Shown piece after piece: positions 36,431-60,620 of a DNA stretch of 64,000 nt (positions are counted from its first letter, which is position 1; each line of letters begins with the position of its first letter). The notes below the pieces were generated by a model that saw only the letters and a list, made by a program, of their open reading frames with translations, was not told the origin of the DNA and searched no databases. The position numbers and the translations under genes are program-made. This stretch comes from Combretum micranthum (taxonomy: Eukaryota > Streptophyta > Magnoliopsida > Myrtales > Combretaceae), in assembly GCA_024138025.1 (NCBI GenBank), contig JAMXBD010001250.1, positions 62,001-126,000 of the forward strand, written 5' to 3'.

Positions 36431-38065
36431 AGCTATTTTTGTTATTACCAACTTGGTCAAACCATTTGGCAAATGATTTTTGTTTGGGTTAATGTTAATG
36501 ATGGTATCAAAACTTTCGCAATAAGTTTAATCAAGTATCTAAAGCTTAGTTATGAATAATTTGACTCCTTGAATAAGTTCCCACAAATATTTTCTATCTG
36601 ATTGAATTTATTTTATAGATAAAAACTTGCTTCAAGTATGAAATTGTTTAAAACCAAACTTTAGATAAGAAAAACTTATATAAAAACTTGCTTTAGATAC
36701 TAAATTATTCAAAACCAAACTTTATATACCTTATTTAACTTTTTGTAAAATTCCAAATACAAATTTTGACATTATCTGATTCTGTTTCTATGAAATCATT
36801 TTCACTCATAAAATAGAAGCCTGGGCAACGTACAAGTGTATACAAATCAACATTTAATAGACTTGAGTTCATGAACCTATCGAGAGAGCAGAATATTTTA
36901 CGAGCACCACGTGGCAACTGGAGTTCTGAGTCTCTCCTACAATTTGTGAAACTATTGAAAGAGCAAATTTTTCACTCTTACAAACTCGTGTTGCCTGTTA
37001 AATGCAACGGTTGCTTAAGAGAACATTTTTGTCCTAGATTTAATCGTGAATATTCATAAATATATAAATATATATATATATATATCTCATTGTTGAGTTA
37101 AGGATTTACATACAAAGCAACTAAAGCTACTCAATAAACTAAGATGTTGGTTCCCCTCGAATTTGTTCTTTACAACTTCATTGAAGAAGTGGTAAAACGA
37201 ATATTTTTTAAAATGAAGGGTCCAGGTATTAACCCTCGGATAAAGTGAATCCTACACATATTGTCACAAAGGTCTCGATACAGAGACAAAAGGATATCAA
37301 GACCATCCTTTTTTTTTTTTTTTTTTTCTTCTTCTTCTTCTTCTTTCTGCACTAGAGTGCATCTGTCTACATCTCAAAATTGATTGTACTCATAACCCAC
37401 TAAATATGTACTGTCTTCATAAAAAAAGAAGCAACTAAAGCAAATTTCTGTTCTGTCTCTATTCGGTACAAAAGTAGCCTTTGGTGCAGCATTATTGCTA
37501 GTTGCTAAATCTACGACACTTAGATCATTGTTTTGGTGTCGTTTTAACATCGTTTTCAAACCGAACAAATAATAAAATGATACAAATATGATACTAATGA
37601 AAAACCAAGAGTTTTACTCATAAACTGACCAAACCAAACCGATACTGATATTGAACCGTTATCGAATCGATACTAATCTGATATAGATAAAAATCCGATA
37701 CAAATAAAAATCCGACAATCCAAACAGGTTTCATCTCATCGAGATAGAGATAGGCAAAAAAGAGACTTTTGTTATTTGTGGATAACTCGGATAAATGCAA
37801 TAATTCACAACAGGTAACTTATAGTTAAAAGAGTATATTTATAGACAATTTGTACAAGAAACAGTTGCTTCTTAATCATAAGATACTTGCACAAATAGCT
37901 ATATTAAATAGGAGTTGTCCTTATATGATTTCAACATCATTCAATGGTAACAGCAAGATATGGGACTGTACTAGAATGAAAATATCGAAAGATACATAAC
38001 AACAATTCGCATTAGTATTCAACTCAAAAACCAGAAAAGAAATTGAAAATCAATCTAAACTAATT
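36431..38065. other. Intergenic, nothing firmly recognised
   Basis: It contains a near-duplicate phrase (AAACTTGCTT...AATTGTT/ATTCAAAACCAAACTTTA at 36628 and 36685), a (TA)n run near 37065-37085 and a T-run followed by CTT repeats at 37311-37346. No gene was seen. Confidence 0.4.
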
Positions 38066-38071
38066 TTTATT
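38066..38071 (-). terminator. Polyadenylation signal of the ARF-GAP gene
   Basis: AATAAA on the minus strand about 150 bases after the TGA stop at 38223-38225, a normal distance for a plant near-upstream element. Confidence 0.5.
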
Positions 38072-38222
38072 CAATGAAACCCATGCATAAAAATTATATA
38101 ATAGGAAGGAGAAGACCAAATAAATCTCTACACATGTTTTACATAAAAAGGGCTCCAGCCTAGCCCCCAATAGTTCACTATAGCTGCAGTATATGAAAAT
38201 ATCACCTCTAATGCCTACCAAT

Positions 38223-50340
<12,118 letters not shown>

Positions 50341-50560
50341 GGCTTATAAACGATTACAATAATCGGATTGAATTATCAATCTCTCTCTCTATCGAAACGA
50401 CGGCGCTTCGATATTTCTCTTTTTAACTCTCCCTCTCTCTCTATAGAGAGAGTTTGTACCTATCGGTCTCCGATTCTCTGCGGGAACAGCAAAAGCCAAG
50501 CAAATGAAGAGAGAGACAGAGAGATCGAAATCGGCCTTGGTCTGGGCTTTTCTTCCCTTG
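50341..50560 (-). promoter_or_regulatory. 5' UTR and core promoter region of the ARF-GAP gene
   Basis: Upstream of the ATG at 50340 (minus strand) lies a stretch of GA-repeats on the minus strand (CTCTCTCTCT at 50380-50395 and 50430-50445 on the plus strand) and a TATAGAGAG palindrome near 50444. No classical TATA box stands at the right distance, which suits a broadly expressed gene with a pyrimidine/purine-patch promoter. The exact start site is not visible. Confidence 0.4.
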
Positions 50561-50599
50561 TTTTATCTGCTTGGTTTTTTTTTTTTTTTTTTCTCTGTC

Positions 50600-51539
50600 C
50601 GTGTTCTTGAGATTTTTTGGGTTCTTGAATTTATAATTTATTTGTTTGTTAAAGATATTAATTTTTATTTTCGTACAATTTGATGTCTGCATTTACCTAT
50701 ATTTCTAAATTTTACAAAAGAAACTTTTTTTTTGGCCGGTTATAAAAGTTCACTCAAATGAGTAATTTTGATAAGTCCACACCGGACATTCCATCTTTGT
50801 TTCTTTTCCTAAATTAAAAATAAAAAATAAAATAAACATAATTATAAATATAAATAAGAATATAAAGAGTAATTAAATATAAAAAAATTTGAAATGCTAG
50901 AAAAATAATATCAAAAAAAAAAAACATAAGAGAAGTATAAAAATAGAGAAAACTACAAAATTATAATATTAGTATGTATGCTTTATCTATTTTTATAATT
51001 AATTTTATAAAGTTTAAAAATATCAAATTGGTTTTTAAATTTTGCTCTTTTCCAATAATTAACTACCTATTTTTGCTAATTATGTAATTAATTGCTTGAA
51101 ATTTATTCATTTGTGTGACTAATTACCTCATATATACTATAACTAAAGTCAAAAATATATTAGTAGTATGTTAATAGTATTGAACTTTATGGTTGATTGC
51201 ACATATAATAAAAGTTTTAAGTATCATTAAGATTTTGCCCTAATATTAATATAATATTTAGACTTCAGGTTAGTTCTTAGATGATTTTTAGTTCAAATAC
51301 ACTTGCGAGTGATGCAACTACACTATGTGTGAAAAAATTAAAAGATATGATTTTTACAACAAATAAAATAAATACAAACCCTAAAACGAGAAGCAGTTAC
51401 GATGTTGAAAAGAGGAGAGAGAGAGAGAGTAGAGTAAAGGAGAAGAAAAGAGAGAGAGTGAAGTAATTGTTGTAAATATAAAAAAGAGACTAAGTAACTG
51501 TCATGCTATAGTTTTCATTTTCTTAATAATAATAATAAA
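50600..51539. other. AT-rich intergenic DNA
   Basis: It contains a (GA)n run at 51414-51431 and T- and A-runs. No gene or element end was recognised. Confidence 0.4.
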
Positions 51540-51755
51540 TATGTTTGGATAATATATTTTTCATCTGTATATATATCTGTATCAAAATGATATATATAAA
51601 TATATCTTATTTATATTTATATTTTATCTATATTTAATTTTTTTCATGAGAACTACCAACTTTTTTTATTTAAATTTATTTCTTGATAAAAAATTTATTT
51701 GAAAAAAGTGCATGTAACTACTTGAAAAAAGCTAACCAAACAAACCCAAGCTATT
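51540..51755 (-). repeat. AT-rich dispersed repeat, family B, copy 2
   Basis: On the minus strand it reads GGGTTTGTTTGGTTAGCTTTTTTCAAG... and ends ...CCAAACATA; its interior aligns with 32015-32225. The ends GGGTTTGTTTGG and TATGTTTGGATAA (plus) suggest a MITE-like unit, but they are not good inverted repeats. Confidence 0.5.
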
Positions 51756-53879
51756 TAAAAGAATGTGAGTTCTTTAAAAAAAAAAAAAACCATTTTTATC
51801 ATTATTGTTCATGCTTATCTACCTAGCTCATTCTCAAAACATAAAATAAGATTAGTGAATATGACTCTAAAACGGTTGGATTCAAATTAATGGTTTAGAT
51901 AAAAATCAAGTTTACTGCAAATTGGAGCAAAAACAAATCGGAGCTTGAGAGACCCATCAATTACCTTGGCATAAAATCAATTTTGAAAAAACAAGGAGGC
52001 TGAGCATTTAATTGATCTAAAATTCGGCTTCAGTTTCATCAGACGAATCAAAATTTGAGACTTCAAAAAATATTGCATGCATGAAATATTGAAGCCAAGC
52101 TAGCCAACCTAATCGAATAGTCCTCGACTCTCGATCAATGTTTTTTAAATCTTATATTCTTTTGCTGCTAGGCACAAGGATATTTGCACTCGCCATTCTG
52201 TAAGATTGTGTAAGAAAGATGCACTTGGGTTGCATGTGTTTTATTCCTCAAACATAAATCCTAGATTGATCACCATTAATGAAGCTTTAAGCTCCGATCT
52301 ATGTTACTCTATCCTTTTGAAGTCTTTACAAATTTGAACAGCCTAAACATCAAATCTTCAATTTCTACGAGGATTTTCTTCAAAAAAAATAAATCTAAGT
52401 TCAAACAAGTAGAGGGTTATTAATGTTTTTTCAAGGTTTTAAGTTTAATATTAACTAGGTTTGGCTTTTTAACTTAAGTGACAACTATGAATTTACATTG
52501 ATTAAAGGAGATTGACATTATGGACTTTAGACTTGAGTCATTAGATTATCTTATCTACTATAAACCTTTTTTAAGGAAACTTATGCATTTAGAATTGCTT
52601 TAACACTTCAAAACCTACGATGAAATAACAGTCCCTCATACATCATATTTAAATAAAAATACATTAAGATTCATTTAACTAATTTTATTATCCTTAGCCA
52701 ATTTTAAATATTTTGAAATCATTCATTAATATTAAAAAAAAATTCATGTTGTCTACTAGTTATCCTTAACCAATTTTAGTATTGAAAATCACTCATTAGT
52801 TTAAAGTTAATGAAAACTATATTAAAATTTATCATATCATTTCATACAAATAAAAGAACTAAAACCCATTAAAAAGAAAAAAAATTATAAAAGTCAGTAG
52901 CTAAGTACAATCTCAAAATATACCCATCAATAGAGAAGAGTCCATAAAATTAAGTTAAGGTGAAGTTCTTCTAAATGAGGTAACAACAAAAGTCTTTACT
53001 TGTTATCAATGCACTAAGTATCATCAATCTCATCCAAACAAGTAATTTTTAGCTAAAATATGTCTTGAAACACAATAGGTAGCAACCACACAAACACACA
53101 CTATGTCACATCGCATGCATACATAATTGTAATGCAACAATCAAAGTGTATTAAAGATAATTATATAGTGAAAATAAACAACACAACTTTAGCATCATGA
53201 AATTTGGAGTAGTGAAAATAACCATGAAATTTGAAGTAACCCATGACTTTTATAATTAAGAAAGAAAGGTCTAATCTCATCTCAAAAGGCCATTCAAAAG
53301 TTGATGAGGATTAGTGGATCACCATGCCCAAAATTGAACACAAAAGTAGTCTTACTTGGACTTATCTTTGCTTTGAAAGCCGGAGCAATTCACTAATGCA
53401 TACATGGTGGCTCAAACACAATCATTAATCAGGCTAATAGTGATTATGCCCTCAAGGAATTAGTGCTTGTGCCTTATAAAGCCATGATGTAGGCTTTTAT
53501 TAAAAGCTTTGATGTCTTAAGATATGAATATACCAACGATTGATGAACTACTATGCGGACATGCTAGCAACAGAGGCCTATAAGGTTCCTACTCAAGTTT
53601 CATATGATGATTTAAATAGTAAAGTTATTAAGAACGTCATTCTTGTACAACTTTACAAATACTGGAAGAAGATGAGAAAATGTGAGACGACTGACGCATT
53701 ACTGTAAAACACAATTAACATAACCTAACTCAGCTTCCCTTGCAACTTTAAAGAATTTTATTTGTATTAATGGCGTCTTGTACTTCAAAGGCCCAAAAGA
53801 TGTTCTTTCTCGATGCATTGTGTGAAATAAGCTTGTCTCAGGTTAGATTAATAATACATAATTTGGTGTAGAGAAGAAA
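51756..53879. other. Intergenic, nothing firmly recognised
   Basis: No motif or consistent reading frame was recognised on either strand. Parts of 53290-53720 may belong to the decayed retroelement listed next. Confidence 0.35.
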
Positions 53880-54245
53880 GGCCATCCTTGTATCACTACA
53901 TTTAACGTATAAGGTGTTATTGGCCCTTAATGGCTAAAGATGCATCTTAAGTACAAACGCATTGTTTTAAATGTTTTGAGTTACCAAATGCAAAGGAATG
54001 CATTTTTGTGACAAGTGTTAAAGATTGATAGAGCATGTACATCGATTACTTGAAGAACAATGAGTTACTAGCTAATAGGTGAAAGGAAGGATTGTGGAAA
54101 GAATACCAAAAGAGTATTTAACGCACGAAAATCAGTTATACAAGGTCTTATTCATGGGAAAGCCTCTAGATGCATTGCACCTCCTAAAACAAAAAGATTG
54201 TATGAGCAACCTATGCTTTCAACTCTGTCAAGAGGTGTCTTTCTT
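53880..54245 (+). pseudogene. Decayed Ty3/gypsy integrase-region trace (tentative)
   Basis: Frames with many stops give CYWPLMAKDA near 53910, like the GYYWPTM.KDA motif before the integrase zinc finger. They then give SMYIDYLKNNELL and KEYLTHENQLYKVLFMGKPL near 54035-54170, like the WM..IDYL.NG.LP and LYKR.F..PLL motifs of Tat/Ogre-type gypsy elements. The two motifs are in the reverse of their normal order, so rearrangement or two fragments is implied. Confidence 0.35.
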
Positions 54246-56171
54246 GCTGGCAACATGGTGATACGATCGTGATCCTACAATTGCACTCCATAGTTTGACA
54301 ACTCTATTAAATATTATACTTTGGCATTTAATCTAATTGGTCTTGTTTACCTAACATCCACATGACGTATTTGGATTTTAGCAAAGACCAATATTTTTCT
54401 AATGAGTAGAGGCTATTCCTGTAAAGAAGACTATAGAATCCATAGTTGTAAGTTTCATTAAAGAGAATGTTACATGTAGATTCGACATTCCAAAGTGCAT
54501 ACCTTTAGATAAAGATACTCCTTTAGTAATTCACATGCTCAGAAATTGTTAGAATCCTATAGCATTAATACGCGAAGTCCACACCCTATTAGCCTATGGG
54601 TAAAACTAAGCAAAAGCCACCAATATGACCCTCTAGTCGTATGGTGCATGACACTAAAAGAAGCCATCATTACGTTGTCCTTTATTCATTACCATTTCAT
54701 ATGTCCTCTTCAAGGAGTAGTAAATAAAATCCATCTTGACCAATGATTGGTTCTGGTAAATTATCTTCTGTCATGGCACTCACGTGTTTGGAAAAATCAT
54801 TTAACATAACCTTACGCTCTACAAATTACCCTAATGTTGCTTTCTATCATAAACTTCGTCAATTAGTACTTAATGGGAAATACCTTAATCAAACCCAAAC
54901 TAGCAAATAACTCGATAAAGTGAATGCAACATAACCTTTTGCCCTAGAAAGTACCAAAAACTCGTTTCCAATAATGAAGTGCTCGGAGACCTTTGAGGAT
55001 GCACCAAAGAATGAAGCCTCTCAAATATTACTAAGATTCTTGATCGATTCTAGCAAATTGACTATCTTCTTTGACTCTAAAGGATAGAACTTTAGGAACC
55101 ATTATACCTAAGTATCTTGCTCAAATAAGTGCAAAAATTGAACTCGTGTTCAATGTTTATAAGTTCAAGCAATGAAAAAGCATAATTTCTCTTACCCCAT
55201 GCCTATGTTGTAGGTTTTGGATGCTTAAGACAATGGGTAGGAAGATTGGGATATTTCTTGTAGTGCTCACAAAATGATAGTTGTAGGCATCATATATTTG
55301 CATGCGACACCACTATGTAATGTCCCTTTGAGCATATGGAATCTTCAAGAAAAAAAATTGGATATCGATAGTATAGATCTACATAATAGGGTCCACGAGC
55401 AAAGCATTTTCCACATGCAATACGAATTGCCGTGTGAAAAAATCTAAGGCTAACTTCCTTCTTTGGCACCTCTGGGAAATATATATAGTGACCACCAACA
55501 CAAAATTAAAGCCTCTAGCTCAAACCTGCATTGCGAATGTATAATTTAAGTTTTCATTATACAAATATATTGTATTATGTTCATGCAATATTTGATTTGA
55601 AGAGCAAAGCATGTGTGTACATGTAATAGATTACGATTACTCAAATCTCGACAAGGAAAACTATTGCACATTTAGAACCAAGATTCATGGGTATATGTTG
55701 CTTAAAAAAGAGCTCATAGTTCCAAGTCAATAAATTATCTGGAATCATTACAATGAAATTGGTATACTTAAATCCATTTGTTGAAGCAAATGATTAAATC
55801 AAAATAATCCAATATGATGACAGATTTGTTGCCTATTGAAGAAAATAGCCTAACATAGTATCTTAAAAACAATATTACTTCAATTGACTTAAGGCAATCA
55901 AAATCACCCATTGCAAACATTTATACATTTATTGTAAACTGGGTAATATATATATATATATATATATAATTTCAACAAGCCTAACGCAACAAGTGCAATT
56001 AGATGTGTTGCAAGCTTATGTAGAAAGATCCTAACTATCCCTCAACATTGCTTTAGATTCTTACAAACAGATTACCAAGAAAATGATATACGCAGGCATG
56101 TAGTGTGTCTAACAACAATGCATCTATTTTGGTGCATATATGCTAAGCCAAATTTTGGCTACTCTTAAGAC
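54246..56171. other. Intergenic; possibly more relict retroelement
   Basis: Less AT-rich in places (54500-55500) but full of stops in all frames. A (TA)n run lies at 55946-55968. Nothing specific was recognised. Confidence 0.35.
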
Positions 56172-56794
56172 TAAAACTGGGCAAACAGGCTTGGTGAGCC
56201 GGGTCAGGCGGCCCACATCGGCTCGCGGGTTAAACAGGCCGAGTCATTTTGGCCTGCTTTTAAACGGACAAAAATTCTAACCCGGGCTCGGCCCGCTTTG
56301 GCCTGCAAGCTAAACGGGCTGGCCCGCGGGCTAAAATAAAATTATTTATTTATTTTTCTTATGTTAGTTTATATAAAAATTAACTTTTTTTACCATTTTC
56401 ATTACTTATAAATGAAAACAAGTTTTTTAAATAATTTATTAGATATTATATTATGTTTAAATTAATAAATATATATTTTAAAAAATATTATAATGCTTAT
56501 GATGCATGTATTAATCTATTTTCTTCCATAATATATCCTAAATAATCACAAATATATTATTGTACTATTTTTATTCTTACATTTTTCCTCTCTTTTTTTC
56601 TTTTTTTTTTTTACTCTTGGCCCGTGGGCTGGCTCGACCCGTCATGGGCCAGCCTGCTTTGGCCCGCGGGCTAAACTGGTCGGGCTAATTTGGCCCACAT
56701 TTAAAACGCAAAAAAAAAAAAAATGATAGTGGCCCGCTTTTTTGAGTGGGTAAATAGGCTGGCCTGCAGGCAGCGGCTCTTATGCCTAGCTCTA
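56172..56794. mobile_element. Non-autonomous hAT element (MITE), 623 bp, perfect 8-bp target duplication
   Basis: The left end TAAAACTGGGCAAACAGGC and the inverted right end TAGAGCTAGGCATAAGAGCC form the terminal inverted repeat. CTTAAGAC flanks both sides exactly (56164-56171 and 56795-56802). Subterminal arms are GC-rich repeats of GGCCCGCGGGCTAAA and relatives, around an AT-rich core, which contrasts sharply with the surroundings. No coding frame. This layout is typical of GGGCTGGGC-ended hAT MITEs in angiosperms. Confidence 0.9.
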
Positions 56795-59700
56795 CTTAAG
56801 ACATATTTAATGCCTAAACCCTTTTGACACTATCCGAAGACTTTAATTATGGGGAAAATATAAAGGATTAAATCTTATCTTAGGTTTTACATTCGGTAAT
56901 TACTTTGATTTAACTTTTCTAGATTAAGATGACATAACCTAGAAAATCAAGTCTAGAATATTTAGGATGATCAACGAATAAATGACATGATAGACTTAAA
57001 GTGGGATTAGTTAGATGTTTAGAATTGGCTTGCTCAATTCCAACCAATCTCAACAAGGCTTATGCACTATAAAGAAAGCTTTTAATGGGTATGGGTCCTA
57101 AAGGAAGCCTACTTTGATAACTATGAAATGAACTAATTACGGTCATCGATCATCTACACAGTTTGATGAACAACATTAATAACCAGACTTTATAGATATC
57201 TCTAGTCCTATTTTGTTTAAATAACTAAATTTCGAAGGTATGTCATCGTGCTATGAGATTTCAAACTTAATTTTGCTTTATTAATTTTAAGTTTTATAGC
57301 TCTATCACTTATCACAAGTGCATTTTAGCCTATTGATATTGCCTACCTTTTCTCCCTACACACTTCTTTGTTAATTAGTTATGTGGCATGTTTGATTATT
57401 GTCATTGAATCCTTATACCTACAAACAAATAACAAATACAACATTATGATTACTATAATAACTTTAAGAACATCAAGCTATTCATCAACATCATATTTAA
57501 ATTTTTGAAAAAACTATATCAATCAATAACACATCATTAAACTTATATATTTATTGAACAAGATTGGACATAGTCATATGAAAAACTTAATTAAGAACAC
57601 CTAAACTTATTGATTTCAAAGTTTTCACATTCAAAATTTCAAAATTTTCCAAAAAAGTTTATGAAGAAACAAACTACACATTTAACATCATTATCCTAAA
57701 CTTCTTGATTCTTATCTTATCAACTTTCAACTTCATCAACAAGTTTATATCTCAACATATTCTACTAAATTTACATTCCAAAAACCTAAAATCAACATGA
57801 ACATATTACTAACATTCTCGAAGAATGGATATAAAATAGACCGAATAGTGTTTAATAAACCGCCACCTTTCTATGTTCCTTATAATAAGCAATATCACAA
57901 ATAAATTCTAGATAATATAATAAATGTTTTCTTAATCTCCAAATAATTTCTACAAGCATGTATCAGTTAATCTCAAATATAAATAAGTCTATCTTAAAAG
58001 TGTTCACTACCATTAGATCTTCCTTTCGTCCCTTCAATTCCTTAACATTCTTGAAAATCAAAAGCGACAAATTACAATACTTATCAATTAACTACAAATT
58101 CAACTTAATTAAAACTTTTAATATTGATTTACTTAAAAAGTAGTTAGAGATATTAACCAAAGATAAGAGGGGAACGAATGGAATAGATAGGTAGAAGTGA
58201 GTTTTACATTATTCTTAATCCGAGAAAATATACTTCTATGTTATATTTGGTATGTAAGAATAAATATGGAATGAAATTGTGATTTCGGATCTCATTCCCA
58301 TTCTTAGTTTATATGTAATTTCAAAAGCTAAAATCATGATTCTCAAGAATTTAATTCCACCTCTAAAAAAGCAAATCGCAATTACACTCTATCCTTATTA
58401 ATCATGACTAGTACAATTACATTTTTCATTATCTTACACATTTATTATGGAGAGTATTTCTTACAAATAGCATGCCAATCTCATTTTATTCCATAGTGTA
58501 ACTAAACAAAAAAGTAGATTTATTATTCCTCTACTAGTTCCAATTTCATTCTTGTACCAATGTGACATTACATTATTCTTCAATCCAAGATAATGTAATA
58601 AAATCTCTAACTAGTTCTTTCTCCTAAATTTTGTATATTAATTTACTGAACTAGCCCTAACTGAATAAAATATGGGACATGATCAAGATGTTAACTTAAA
58701 GCTTAACTACTTTATTTATTAATTGTTCTCGCTTATTAAGAATATACTGAAATTATTTTAGTAATTTAATCATTATATATATATGAAACCTTAACTACTG
58801 AGTTGAAAGCGACGGACCACGGCCGTCGTCAACTCAACTATTTGCACTTTTTTGGTTACACGTCAGCTACAGGAATGCAACTTGTTCGACGGGGCCAAAG
58901 CAGACTGTTTTTATTGTGGAATTATACTCACAAGTCATATTTTATGTGAGTGGTCTATTATTTTATTCAGCATTAGCATCATGGCATGGCGAGGATTATA
59001 GTTATACGAATACATTTTTTTGTCGGTTGTAGTGGGTAACCTAGAAACTGAGAAATGTTATAACATATATATAAAAAAAACAAAATGATATTAAAAAATT
59101 AAAGTCCATAATTTACCACAGTTGACAATTATAGATGGATTTAGATATAATTAATAAACAAAATCAAACTTATAACAACCCATTTATTGTAAACACATTT
59201 TGGTTTGAGTTCCAGACATAAAAACCTGTTAAATGATTAGATCTCATAAAAATTGTCCAAGTTGACCCATGAGTCCATTTGAGGTTGGTGGTCAATAATA
59301 TAATATATTCATAAAAGGAACCATTAGTAATAAATATATATTATTTAAAAAGTAATCGAAGTAAAATATATTAATGGCTAAATGAAATCCGCCATTCCCA
59401 CTTTCATAAAAGACTTTTAAAGACATAAGGAACAGGAATGAAATTCGAAATTCCATCGTTTCAATCTATTGACACTTATCGTATTATTATCTTTATTGCA
59501 TTTATAAAATGAATTAAATTTTATTTATAAAACTACATCTTTTGTTAAACTCTAATAATATCTAATCAAACTTTTTTATGAATATTTTTACTTCTTTTGT
59601 AGCATCATTTATTCGATTTCCTAATTTGGAAGATGCAATTCATTATTGAATTTTTACTACCTTTCTAATGCATTTTAGTATTGATAAGCCATCTCTTTCT

Positions 59701-60159
59701 ACATTATTAAACACAATAAACCACATTAGGTGACATATGAGATAGTAAAAATTAGAGGTGTGCAAGTATCATGATCCTAATAGGAGGCCTAGTAGGATAA
59801 ATCTAAAGCTATCATATCACGTGTGCATCCGCGACATGAGAGCCGTCTTGTAAGTCAGAAGGTATAAGACTATTATTTTATTAGTATTTATCATATAAAT
59901 AATGTTTTATATTACTGGATTTCGACTATGGAATCCAATTTTCTAATTTCTATTAAGATCGCAGAGAATCGGTATCCCCTACCAAATGGTGAAAGTGGAT
60001 TTCAAACTATAACTTTCAAGATTCAAAATTTATCTAATTTACATTCTAAGATTACCATATCCTACATCTCTATCTTCAATAAAGTTTGTTGGAGAAGCTC
60101 TCTTCACACTTTCCTAGCCCAATCCCAGCTAGTATTGATCCTACATAAAAACTGTTGAG
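56795..60159. other. AT-rich intergenic DNA
   Basis: No gene recognised. A small hairpin lies at 58802-58833 in a locally GC-richer patch (58800-58890). Confidence 0.4.
58802..58833. repeat. Short GC-rich hairpin
   Basis: GTTGAAAGCGACGG pairs with CCGTCGTCAAC (three-base bulge) around a 7-base loop. It is isolated in AT-rich DNA and is not followed by a T-run or gene. Confidence 0.5.
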
Positions 60160-60620
60160 GGTGAGCGAACCACGGGCTCAATGAGATAACTTGACCAGAC
60201 CACACATCAACCAATAACAAACAAGTATAGTTATCAATCATATGCACATTACAAGCATGGATGATCTAGAATCCCAAGCATGATGGAGGTTTACGCCCTC
60301 TCATCGGGGTTGAAGGAACTCGATACTATGGCCCACCTACCCTGGAGAAACTAAGTATACAGGAAAGCCACGATCCTTATTGTAGTTATCTCTTTATACT
60401 TTTGACACTCAATTCCTGTTTTAAGCCTTAGAAACTCCACTAAGTGTTAGTCATTTCATAGCAATACCATGGGCGGCGTCCTTCATTACCAGTTAGTTCC
60501 CATGGAACCGACGGAATAAATGTAATCTTGCGTTGAACTAATAGCCTTTTACCTAGAAAAACCAAGCATTACCAGAGAACCGAAATACTAACACGTAGTA
60601 GGCTGCCACATTTTCAAATG
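60160..60620. other. GC-richer block of unknown nature
   Basis: About 450 bp (GTGAGCGAACCACGGGCTC at 60162 to CACGTAGTAGGCTGCC near 60608) has clearly higher GC content than the several kilobases on either side. All frames contain stops. It resembles an old retroelement untranslated or LTR segment, but no ends, primer site or partner copy were found. Confidence 0.35.

Noticed and set aside
59755..59790. TTAGAGGTGTGCAAG resembling an hAT left end
   Set aside because: No matching inverted end or target duplication was found within several kilobases.
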